Assembly (NCBI RefSeq): GCF_040546765.1
Contig: NZ_JBEPOK010000001.1
Location: 1,426,001-1,490,000 of the forward strand
Reading direction: 5' to 3'
Length of the DNA stretch: 64,000 nt
DNA from: Arthrobacter sp. OAP107
Lineage (GTDB): Bacteria; Actinomycetota; Actinomycetes; Actinomycetales; Micrococcaceae
Of the stretch, positions 26,160-33,475 are shown piece after piece (the first letter of the stretch is position 1; each line of letters starts with the position of its first letter). A model generated the notes under the pieces. That model searched no databases, was not told the DNA's origin, and saw only the letters and a list, made by a program, of their open reading frames with translations. Position numbers and translations under genes: made by a program.

Positions 26160-28889
26160 GTGGCATCACTAATCGAAAAAATTCTCCGCACAGGTGACAA
26201 GAAGCTCCTGAGGCAACTGCGGAACTATGCTGATTCCATTAACGCCCTTGAAGACTCGTTCCAGACCTTCACGGATGCGGAACTGCGTGAAGAAACAGAC
26301 CGGCTCCGCACCCGCCACCAGGACGGCGAGAAGCTCGAGGACCTGCTGCCGGAAGCCTTCGCCGCCGTGCGCGAGGCGTCTTCGCGCACACTCGGCATGC
26401 GGCACTTCGATGTCCAGCTCATGGGTGGCGCTGCCCTGCACCTGGGCAACATCGCTGAAATGAAGACCGGTGAAGGCAAGACTCTGGTGGCCACTGCTCC
26501 GGCCTACCTCAACGCCCTCACCGGAAATGGCGTCCACGTTGTCACCGTGAACGACTACCTGGCCGAATACCAGTCCGAGCTTATGGGCCGCGTTTACCGC
26601 TTCCTGGGGCTCACCAGCGGCTGCATCCTGGCCAACCAGGACCCGTCTGTGCGCCGCGAGCAATACGCTGCCGATATCACCTACGGCACCAACAACGAAT
26701 TCGGCTTCGACTACCTCCGCGACAACATGGCCTGGGACAAGTCCGAGCTGGTGCAGCGCGGCCACAACTTTGCGATCGTCGATGAAGTGGACTCGATCCT
26801 CATCGACGAAGCCCGCACACCGCTGATCATCTCCGGCCCGGCCCAGGGTGACACCAACCGGTGGTACAGCGAGTTCGCCAAGGTGGTCTTGCGGCTGCAG
26901 CCGGAGAAGGACTACGAAGTCGACGAGAAGAAGCGCACCGTCGGCGTACTCGAGGGCGGCATCGAAAAGGTTGAGGACTACCTCGGCATCCAGAACCTCT
27001 ACGAATCCGCCAACACGCCGCTGATCGGCTTCCTCAACAACGCCATCAAGGCCAAGGAGCTGTTCAAGCGGGACAAGGACTACGTCATCCTCGACGGCGA
27101 GGTCCTCATCGTTGACGAGCACACCGGCCGTATCCTGGCCGGCCGCCGCTACAACGAAGGCATGCACCAGGCGATCGAAGCCAAAGAAGGCGTCGAGATC
27201 AAAGCTGAAAACCAGACCCTCGCCACGGTGACGCTGCAGAACTACTTCCGCATGTACGACAAGCTCTCCGGCATGACCGGCACGGCCGAGACCGAAGCCG
27301 CCGAATTCATGAGCACGTACAAGCTCGGCGTAGTGGCCATCCCCACGAACCGCGACATGCAGCGGATCGACCAGTCCGACCTCGTGTACAAAAACGAGGT
27401 CGTGAAGTTCGAGGCCGTGGTCCGGGATATCGCCGAACGCCACGAGGCCGGCCAGCCGGTCCTGGTGGGCACCACGAGCGTCGAAAAGAGCGAGTACCTC
27501 TCCCGCCTGCTGGCGAAGGAGGGCATCCGGCACGAGGTCCTGAACGCCAAGAACCACGCCCGTGAAGCAGCCATCGTTGCCCAGGCCGGACGCAAGGGCG
27601 CCGTCACAGTCGCCACCAACATGGCCGGCCGCGGTACCGACATCATGCTGGGCGGCAACGCCGAGTTCACCGCCATCGCCGAACTGGCGCAGCGCGGACT
27701 TGACCCGGAGGAAAACTCGGACGAGTACGAGGCCGCCTGGCCCGGGGCGCTGGAAGCTGCCAAAAAGGCTGTCAAGGACGAGCACGAGGAAGTACTGGGC
27801 CTGGGCGGCCTGTACGTGCTGGGAACGGAACGCCACGAATCCCGCCGCATCGACAACCAGCTCCGCGGCCGCTCCGGCCGCCAGGGCGACCCCGGCGAGT
27901 CCCGGTTCTACCTTTCGCTGACCGATGACCTCATGCGGCTGTTCAACTCGGGTGCGGCGGAGCGGCTGATGAACAGCTCCGTGCCCGACGACGTGGCGCT
28001 CGAATCCAAGCTGGTCTCGCGTGCCATTGCCTCGGCCCAGGGACAGGTCGAAGGCCGCAACGCCGAGCAGCGGAAGAACGTGCTGAAGTACGACGACGTC
28101 CTCAACCGCCAGCGCGAAGCCATCTACGGCGACCGGCGCCGGATCCTGGAAGGCGACGACCTTCACGAAAAGGTGCAGTTCTTCCTGGAAGACACCATCA
28201 ACGCACTCATCGACGAAGCCACCGCCGAAGGCAACGGCGACGACTGGGACTTCGACCAGCTCTGGACCAACCTTAAAACGCTGTACCCCGTCACAGTGAC
28301 GCCGCACGATGTCATCGACGAGGCAGGCGGCAAGTCGCGCATCACCGTGGAGTTCCTGAAGGAAGAAATCATGTCTGACGCCAAGCTGGTGTACCAGGCA
28401 CGGGAGGAAGCCATCGGCTCCGAGAGCATGCGCGAGCTCGAGCGGCGTGTTGTGCTCTCCGTCATCGGGCGGAAGTGGCAGGAGCACCTCTACGAGATGG
28501 ACTACCTGAAGGAAGGCATCGGCCTGCGCGCCATGGCCCAGCGTGACCCGCTGGTGGAGTACCAGCGTGAAGGTTTCACCATGTTCCAGTCCATGATGGA
28601 AGCCATCCGGGAGGAGAGCGTCGGTTTCCTCTTCAACCTCGAAGTGGAAGTCACCCCGGCGGAGGACGTCGTGGTGGCTGATGCCGCCGGCGGCCACACC
28701 GAACACCACGAGCCGCAAATCCGGGCCGCCGGTCTGGAAGCGCCGGAAAAGCCCGCCCAGCTCCAGTACACGGCGCCCCGGGAGGACGGCGGAGCCGAGA
28801 CCCGGATCGAAAGCGGAGCCGCGGGCCGTTCTGGCAACCCGGCCAAGGCCGCATCGCAGGACCGGCGTGACAAGAAGAAAAAGCGCTAG
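26160..28889 (+). CDS. secA: Preprotein translocase ATPase SecA
   Basis: Essential motor that drives secretory proteins through SecYEG. It has 909 residues from a GTG start. Nucleotide-binding domain 1 has Walker A MKTGEGKT at about residue 101 and the DEAD-type VDEVDSILIDEA near 207. The preprotein cross-linking domain follows, then nucleotide-binding domain 2 with TNMAGRGTDI and the arginine-rich QLRGRSGRQGDPG. A helical scaffold and a Lys/Arg-rich C-terminus ending in KKKKR complete it. The SecB/zinc-binding Cys cluster of proteobacterial SecA is absent, as usual for actinobacterial SecA1. Its stop overlaps a convergent reading frame, and a terminator begins 18 bp downstream. Confidence 0.98.
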   Translation: MASLIEKILRTGDKKLLRQLRNYADSINALEDSFQTFTDAELREETDRLRTRHQDGEKLEDLLPEAFAAVREASSRTLGMRHFDVQLMGGAALHLGNIAEMKTGEGKTLVATAPAYLNALTGNGVHVVTVNDYLAEYQSELMGRVYRFLGLTSGCILANQDPSVRREQYAADITYGTNNEFGFDYLRDNMAWDKSELVQRGHNFAIVDEVDSILIDEARTPLIISGPAQGDTNRWYSEFAKVVLRLQPEKDYEVDEKKRTVGVLEGGIEKVEDYLGIQNLYESANTPLIGFLNNAIKAKELFKRDKDYVILDGEVLIVDEHTGRILAGRRYNEGMHQAIEAKEGVEIKAENQTLATVTLQNYFRMYDKLSGMTGTAETEAAEFMSTYKLGVVAIPTNRDMQRIDQSDLVYKNEVVKFEAVVRDIAERHEAGQPVLVGTTSVEKSEYLSRLLAKEGIRHEVLNAKNHAREAAIVAQAGRKGAVTVATNMAGRGTDIMLGGNAEFTAIAELAQRGLDPEENSDEYEAAWPGALEAAKKAVKDEHEEVLGLGGLYVLGTERHESRRIDNQLRGRSGRQGDPGESRFYLSLTDDLMRLFNSGAAERLMNSSVPDDVALESKLVSRAIASAQGQVEGRNAEQRKNVLKYDDVLNRQREAIYGDRRRILEGDDLHEKVQFFLEDTINALIDEATAEGNGDDWDFDQLWTNLKTLYPVTVTPHDVIDEAGGKSRITVEFLKEEIMSDAKLVYQAREEAIGSESMRELERRVVLSVIGRKWQEHLYEMDYLKEGIGLRAMAQRDPLVEYQREGFTMFQSMMEAIREESVGFLFNLEVEVTPAEDVVVADAAGGHTEHHEPQIRAAGLEAPEKPAQLQYTAPREDGGAETRIESGAAGRSGNPAKAASQDRRDKKKKR

Positions 28890-29476
28890 CCAGCGGATAT
28901 GACTGGAAGGGACCGGAGCTTGCTTCCGGTCCTTTCCTGTTTTCCCGTCAGCCGATCTCCAGGGCCGTGACACCGCCACACGTTCTTGCTGCGTTCCAGC
29001 CGGACGGCGACTGCCCGGACCCGCAGTTCATCAATCACCACCGCGCTGGCTTCGTAAACGTCAGGCGTCACACTGCACGCCCGGACCGAGCGGACCGACG
29101 CGTTGCGGTGGAGCAGCCCCATCTTCCGGGGAGCCCGGGCAGCCATCCGCCGGGTCAGGGTCGCCCGGTGCTGGAGCACGGTGAGGCAGCGCTGGTCCAG
29201 CCGCCGTGCCAGCTGGTGGATGGGCCTCGTTCCCGCCAGGACTTCAATGGCGGCCTGGACTGTGGCCCTGGTGATGGCGCAGATCTCGCGCGCCTCGTCG
29301 CCAGGGGAGGGAACAACCGCAAGCCGCGTTTCGTCAGTCACGGTTTGCTTGGGGCGGACGTGCGCCGGGCAAGTTTGCTCTGCGGGCACGGGGGCAGCCG
29401 CCGTCCGTTCCGGCGCGGCCGGGACGGACTCAAGAACGGCGCTTCCTGCACGCCGCATCGGAGTTAGTGCAGTCAT
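28886..29476 (-). CDS. Rv3235-family protein, probable 3' frameshift
   Basis: Small basic actinobacterial protein of unknown function encoded next to secA, as in M. tuberculosis. An Ala/Pro-rich N-terminus precedes a helical core (ICAITRATVQAAIEVLAGTRPIHQLARRLD) and a C-terminal beta-rich part (SVRSVRACSVTPDVYEASAVV, VAVRLERSKNVWRC). The frame as sequenced then reads through the reverse complement of the secA terminator and overlaps the secA stop, giving an odd Lys/Arg-rich tail. Removing one base at 28969 instead gives WRCTALEIG and a TGA at 28948-28950, a natural-looking end just before the terminator. I infer a 1-base insertion, real or a sequencing error. The start ATG at 29476 has an AAAAGGA site. 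Confidence 0.75.
   Translation of the reverse strand: MTALTPMRRAGSAVLESVPAAPERTAAAPVPAEQTCPAHVRPKQTVTDETRLAVVPSPGDEAREICAITRATVQAAIEVLAGTRPIHQLARRLDQRCLTVLQHRATLTRRMAARAPRKMGLLHRNASVRSVRACSVTPDVYEASAVVIDELRVRAVAVRLERSKNVWRCHGPGDRLTGKQERTGSKLRSLPVISAG
28907..28944 (+). terminator. secA terminator
   Basis: Arms 28907-28917 and 28925-28935 pair over 11 positions with one G-T wobble and a 7-nt loop; a T-rich stretch follows. It lies exactly where the corrected end of the convergent Rv3235-like gene would also fall. Confidence 0.75.
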
Positions 29477-29569
29477 GATCGGTCCTTTTGATGGGGCTGG
29501 CTTGGGACGGCCGTGCAAGGACGCGGCCGCGGATGTCGGTGGCGTGGAAGGAACGGGTGCCGGCGCCGC

Positions 29570-30337
29570 TTACGGCGGTGGCGGCGGGCTGAGGAGCTGG
29601 CCCGGGAGAAGGGAGTTGGGATCGGCACCGATGATGTTTTTGTTGACCTGATACCAGAGTGGCCAGCGGGCTGCTATTTCTACCTCGGAAGCACCGGGCC
29701 CCAGTTCGCGTGCGGCGATGGTCCACAATGATTCGCCGGCACGTACGGGAATCTCACTGCGGGTACTTGCCGGCCCAGCCGTTGCCCGCGCGGGCAATGA
29801 GCTGACGACGCCGGGCTGCACCATCGGGACGCGCGGCATCCACTGGGGCTGGAGTTCGCCGGAGTCTGCGGAATGGCCGGCGGGCAGGTCCGGCCCCGGC
29901 TCTGCCAGGGGTGCCCACGCTGCGGAGACGGACGATCCGCTGCTCGAGGCATGGGCTGCAGCCGGCAATTCATCCGCTTGGGCAAGCGGTGCGCCGAGGA
30001 GCTGCACCCCCACGGCGGCCAGCGCCAGCCGGCGCATGAAGACAGGGCTGAACCGCCCCGTGGCGCGGGCCGCAGCGTGGTGCCCTGTCCGTTCCAGCAG
30101 TGCCGCTGCAAGGGCGGTGGCCAGGGATAGCAACCACCAGAGGATGACGGCCAGCCCGGCCGCGAGGGCCAGCAGCCCAAGCAGGTCGTCGAAGAGCAGC
30201 GCCTGCTGGCGCGCAGCGGACCGCCTCCAGTGATCGACGATCCCGGCCCCGGCGAACGCCAGGAAGACCCCGAGCCCCAGAATGACAACCGCCAGGCCGG
30301 CTTCTGCCCTCACCGGACGCTGGACTGTTTCCCCCAT
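29570..30337 (-). CDS. Membrane protein with C-terminal LysM domain
   Basis: A 255-residue protein. It has two N-terminal transmembrane helices (AVVILGLGVFLAFAGAGI; LLGLLALAAGLAVILWWLLSLATALAAALL), a third hydrophobic segment ending in APLAQA, a Ser/Pro/Ala-rich spacer, and a C-terminal LysM module (VRAGESLWTIAARELG ... WYQVNKNIIGADPNSLLPGQLL, about residues 198-248). LysM domains bind N-acetylglucosamine polymers such as peptidoglycan, so this is probably a cell-wall-linked membrane protein of unknown exact role. A GGGGGAAG ribosome-binding site precedes the ATG. It is divergent from the next gene and lies 93 bp upstream of the Rv3235-like gene on the same strand. Confidence 0.85.
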   Translation of the reverse strand: MGETVQRPVRAEAGLAVVILGLGVFLAFAGAGIVDHWRRSAARQQALLFDDLLGLLALAAGLAVILWWLLSLATALAAALLERTGHHAAARATGRFSPVFMRRLALAAVGVQLLGAPLAQADELPAAAHASSSGSSVSAAWAPLAEPGPDLPAGHSADSGELQPQWMPRVPMVQPGVVSSLPARATAGPASTRSEIPVRAGESLWTIAARELGPGASEVEIAARWPLWYQVNKNIIGADPNSLLPGQLLSPPPPP

Positions 30338-30458
30338 GACTTCCCCCGACCCCTGTTCGATGCAGTTTGATCCACTTTGATGTATCTGGCTTTGTTGGAG
30401 ATAGTTTGCAGCAGTTGTAATGGGGTTGTCTATGGAGAAAGGAAAGTTTGTGGATTAA

Positions 30459-30487
30459 TTGACCGCATTCGTGGGCGGGCCTACGCT
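30459..30487 (+). promoter_or_regulatory. Sigma-A-type promoter producing a leaderless mRNA
   Basis: TTGACC (-35, 30459-30464), a 17-bp spacer and TACGCT (-10, 30482-30487) end six bases before the ATG at 30494. Initiation seven bases after the -10 starts the transcript at the A of the ATG. This is the clearest promoter in the window. Confidence 0.75.
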
Positions 30488-30493
30488 GACGCC

Positions 30494-31063
30494 ATGCGAT
30501 GGAATGCACTTTTCCAGGATCTCGAGCAGCAGCTTGCCGAGGCCGGGGTCCTGGGCCTGGAGTCCGAGATTGCGGAGCGTTCCCGTGCAGACACGGCTGC
30601 CATTGCACTCGATGACAGGCTGCGTGGATCCCTAGGCTGCCATATTGGCGTCCATCTGAATTCGGGACCCGTCTTTGCCGGCGCCCTCAGCCATGCAGGA
30701 TCCGAAAGCCTGGTCCTTGACGAGGCGGCGCACCAGGTGCTGATACCTTATGCTGCCGTTGGCCACTACACCGGACTCGGCCGGTTCGCCGTCGCCGAGA
30801 CGTCCCCAGTGCGCCGGAAGCTCGGACTTGCCAGCGCACTGCGGGGACTGGCAAGGGACAGGGCCGAACTCACTGTCCTGCTGGCAGGCCGGTCACCGGA
30901 CATGCAGCTTCCGGGTGTGATTGACAGGGTGGGGCGGGACTTTTTTGACCTCGCGATGACATGGCCCGGCGAAGCGCGCAGGGCCGGCCGGGTTGCCGAC
31001 GTGGCTACCGTCCCGTTCCGGTCGCTGGGTGCCCTCCGCTCACGGCGCAGCGGGGAGGTCTGA
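30494..31063 (+). CDS. Conserved hypothetical protein with small-barrel-like segment
   Basis: A 189-residue soluble protein I do not recognise by name. An N-terminal helix (WNALFQDLEQQLAEAGVLGLESEIAER) is followed by an all-beta-looking segment LGCHIGVHLNSGPVFAGALS, then HAGSESLVLDEAAHQVLIPYAAVGHYTGL. This spacing of G-x-x-(hydrophobic)-x-(hydrophobic)-x-L-x-x-G strands resembles Sm/SH3-type small barrels. A helical C-terminal part with Arg-rich stretches follows. The upstream open frame begins at 30377, but the promoter at 30459-30487 places the mRNA 5' end at the ATG at 30494. It is transcribed away from the LysM gene; the HTH gene converges on it 15 bp downstream. Confidence 0.7.
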   Translation: MRWNALFQDLEQQLAEAGVLGLESEIAERSRADTAAIALDDRLRGSLGCHIGVHLNSGPVFAGALSHAGSESLVLDEAAHQVLIPYAAVGHYTGLGRFAVAETSPVRRKLGLASALRGLARDRAELTVLLAGRSPDMQLPGVIDRVGRDFFDLAMTWPGEARRAGRVADVATVPFRSLGALRSRRSGEV

Positions 31064-31078
31064 CGGGACCTTCCGTGC

Positions 31079-31294
31079 TCAAACGGACTTGGACTTGGCC
31101 TCTTGAATCATGCGGCTTGCCTCGGCATAGCGCTCTTCGATGTACTGCTCAAGCATCTTTTCCTCAACCCGCCACTGGCCGCGGCCACCCACTTGGATGG
31201 CCTTCAGCTCGCCGCTGCGGACGAGGGCATACGCTGCCGGCGCATTGATCTGAAGCTGCTCGGCTACATCTGCAAGCGTAAGGAATCGGGGCAT
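31079..31294 (-). CDS. Small helix-turn-helix protein (BldC/excisionase-like)
   Basis: A 71-residue DNA-binding protein. The single HTH_17/MerR-like winged helix reads FLTLADVAEQLQINAPAAYALVRSGELKAIQVGG, followed by a wing and the helix WRVEEKMLEQYIEERYAEA. This architecture is shared with BldC and phage excisionases. No phage genes surround it, so a housekeeping regulator is more likely. The ATG at 31294 was chosen because HTH homology starts immediately after it; the longer frame to 31687 is antisense to the SAF gene. It may regulate the divergent SAF/CpaE-like pair. Confidence 0.85.
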   Translation of the reverse strand: MPRFLTLADVAEQLQINAPAAYALVRSGELKAIQVGGRGQWRVEEKMLEQYIEERYAEASRMIQEAKSKSV

Positions 31295-31331
31295 AGTCCA
31301 ATTGTGCCACCGGTCGGCGTGGATGATGCGG

Positions 31332-31340
31332 TTGTCCACA
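31332..31340 (+). promoter_or_regulatory. DnaA-box-like 9-mer TTGTCCACA
   Basis: TTGTCCACA is the form preferred in high-GC actinobacterial origins. It lies in the HTH/SAF intergenic region. A single box is not an origin and could be chance. Confidence 0.3.
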
Positions 31341-31447
31341 GTTTGATGTTGTTTGCTTGCGTACCCTTCCGCTTGAGCAGGCATGCCGTAACAATGATCT
31401 TGACCGGCGCGATCGAAGCGCCCAGGCGTCAAGGGGGAGCAGTACGC

Positions 31448-32092
31448 ATGAGTGCAAGCACGGCGGCCACCGGAGCCCGGCTGAAGAAGCCTTCCTGGAA
31501 GGATCCGAGGCTTCTGGTGGGTGTGCTCCTGGTCCTTGCCTCTGTTGTCGGTGTCGTTGCCCTCGTCGGCAGCGCGGACCGCACCACAGAGGTATTTGCC
31601 GCCCGCGAGCCCATCGCCGTCGGCCAGAAGCTCACACCGGAAAACATCAGCCGGGTCAAGGTGCGCCTGGGCGACGTCGAGGCGCACTACTTCCCGGCGG
31701 AGTCAGGTATTCCCGAAGGGCAGGTAGCCGTCCAGCGGATCGCCAAGGACCAGCTGGTTCCCCGGGAAAGCCTGGGCAGCGTCGACGCCCTGGACCGAAA
31801 GCCGGTCGCCGTCAGCGTACAGGAGGCCCTGCCCGAGCAGGCGGTGGCGGGAACCCGGGTGCACGTGTGGGTCTCCATGCCCGACGCCCGGAACGGCTTT
31901 GCACAGCCGAAGCTGCTGCTTCCCGGCGCGGAGATCGCGGAGGTCTCACAGGGATCCACAGCACTTGGCGCTTCGAAATCCACGGTCCTGATGGTCCTGG
32001 TGGGGGACGGGCAGATGGCCTCCCTCCTCGGCGCGCAGGCGAACGAGGCCAAAATCTCCGTGGTGTGGAATCCAGGCGGGGCCGCCAAGTGA
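31448..32092 (+). CDS. SAF-domain protein (CpaB/FlgA-like), membrane-anchored
   Basis: A 214-residue protein with a basic N-terminus, one transmembrane helix (LLVGVLLVLASVVGVVALVG, about residues 23-42) and an external SAF domain (VFAAREPIAVGQKLTPENISRVKVRL ... VPRESLG). CpaB-type SAF proteins help secretin or pilus assembly, but no secretin, pilin or CpaF ATPase is encoded nearby. GGGGGAG lies eight bases before the ATG at 31448. The 3' end overlaps the CpaE-like gene by 4 bp (GTGA), so the two products are made together. Confidence 0.85.
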   Translation: MSASTAATGARLKKPSWKDPRLLVGVLLVLASVVGVVALVGSADRTTEVFAAREPIAVGQKLTPENISRVKVRLGDVEAHYFPAESGIPEGQVAVQRIAKDQLVPRESLGSVDALDRKPVAVSVQEALPEQAVAGTRVHVWVSMPDARNGFAQPKLLLPGAEIAEVSQGSTALGASKSTVLMVLVGDGQMASLLGAQANEAKISVVWNPGGAAK

Positions 32093-33417
32093 GCATCCCC
32101 GTCGTCACAGTCGGTGAGTCGCAGGAAGACTTGGTTGGCGGACTCGAGCGGCTCCACGGTCCAGTCACAGTGGTCCGGCGCTGCGCGGAGCTCGCGGAGC
32201 TGCTGGCCGCCTGCCAGAGCGGACTGGCCCGGGCCGCCGTTGTTGCCGAGGGAAGTCCGGAACTGACTGCCTCGCTGGTGGACAGGCTCGCCGCCGTGGG
32301 CGTGGTCATCATCGCCCTGACCGACAGCCCCGAGGAGCGGTTGAGGCTGCGCGGCATTGGAGTCACGGCAGCCCCTTCGACCGTTGAATCCACGGTGCTG
32401 GCGGAGAGCATCGCCGACGCCGTCAGCAGGCATTCAGGCCCGGGTCGGGCAGGGCTGAATCCCGGCTCCGCTCCCGCTTACGGCACAGGCTTCGCCGACG
32501 CCGGAGCGGCCCTTCGCCCGGAGGCTGCCGATACCGAACCGGAGCCGGCGCAGGCCGGAACAGGCAGGGTCGTGGCGGTGTGGGGGCCGGCCGGCGCGCC
32601 CGGCAGAACACTGGTGGCCGTGAACATCGCAGGGGAGCTGGCTGCGCAAGGCAAGTCTGTCCTGCTGGTTGACGCCGACAGCTATGGGGCCAGCGTCGCC
32701 GGCGTCCTCGGGCTCCTCGATGAGGCGGCGGGGCTGGCACAGGCCTGCCGGCTGGCCGACCAGGGGCTGCTGGACCGGGAAGCGTTGCTCCGCGTCGCCG
32801 TTCCGGTAAGTGCCTCGAGCGGGACTTTCCGGGTACTGACGGGAATAACCCGGGCGGACCGCTGGACCGAGCTGCGCGCGGCCGCGCTGGCGCTTGTTTT
32901 GGGCCGGGCGCGGGAGATGGCCGACGTCGTTGTGGTCGACGCAGGCTTTTGCCTTGAGACAGACGAGGAGCTGAGTTTCGACACGATGGCACCGCGGCGC
33001 AACGCTGCCACTCTCAGGAGCCTGGAGTTGGCCGATACCGTGATCGCCGTGGGGTCCGCGGATCCCATCGGTGTTCCACGCCTCGTCAGGGGGCTGGCGG
33101 AACTCGAAGGTTCGCTGCCGGGGGTCAGCCCCGAGGTGGTGTTCAACAAAGTGCGGGCCTCGGCCGTGGGCCGTTCGCCGGAACGTCAGCTCCGCGAGGC
33201 GTGGGACCGGTTCGGCCCGTCGTCGGTCATCAGAGCCTTCCTTCCGTGGGATCCTGACGCAACAGACGCGGCTCTGCTGTCCGGCTCGTTATTGCTCGAA
33301 TCGGCACCGGAATCCCGGCTTCGGGCGGCCATCGCGGAAATCGTTTGTGCACCTGTCCAGCAAAAACGCCGATCCTCTGTGTTCTCTTCCACAGCAAGGC
33401 GCAGGCTGACGGGCTAG
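32089..33417 (+). CDS. CpaE/MinD-like P-loop protein with degenerate Walker A
   Basis: A 442-residue protein with a pseudo-receiver-like N-terminal domain (IPVVTVGESQEDLVGGLERL ... GVVIIALTDSPEERLRL), a Pro/Ala linker and a MinD/ParA-type domain from about residue 160. The nucleotide motif reads GPAGAPGRT, so the usual Walker A lysines are replaced, while VLLVDADSYGASVAGVLGL and VVVVDAGF are preserved. This resembles CpaE/TadZ, which positions pilus machinery at the pole. The GTG start at 32089 overlaps the SAF stop; the longer open frame upstream is a shadow of the SAF gene. With the altered Lys, ATP hydrolysis is doubtful. Confidence 0.8.
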   Translation: MSIPVVTVGESQEDLVGGLERLHGPVTVVRRCAELAELLAACQSGLARAAVVAEGSPELTASLVDRLAAVGVVIIALTDSPEERLRLRGIGVTAAPSTVESTVLAESIADAVSRHSGPGRAGLNPGSAPAYGTGFADAGAALRPEAADTEPEPAQAGTGRVVAVWGPAGAPGRTLVAVNIAGELAAQGKSVLLVDADSYGASVAGVLGLLDEAAGLAQACRLADQGLLDREALLRVAVPVSASSGTFRVLTGITRADRWTELRAAALALVLGRAREMADVVVVDAGFCLETDEELSFDTMAPRRNAATLRSLELADTVIAVGSADPIGVPRLVRGLAELEGSLPGVSPEVVFNKVRASAVGRSPERQLREAWDRFGPSSVIRAFLPWDPDATDAALLSGSLLLESAPESRLRAAIAEIVCAPVQQKRRSSVFSSTARRRLTG

Positions 33418-33475
33418 GCTCACGGTGAGGGCTGCAAGGAAGCAGCCGCAAACTGTGTGATGGAGGCGTGTGTCG

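Noticed and set aside
26169..28979. A 936-codon open frame antisense to secA
   Set aside because: It mirrors the secA codons throughout and has no recognisable motif; long antisense frames are expected in GC-rich DNA with strong third-position bias.
31079..31294. HTH gene as a phage excisionase
   Set aside because: No integrase or attachment-site repeat is nearby, and the setting is a conserved housekeeping region.
31357..32088. Upstream extension of the CpaE-like frame
   Set aside because: It lies in another frame of the SAF gene and reads as Arg/Gly/Pro-rich low-complexity sequence. The GTG at 32089 with a stop overlap is the natural start.
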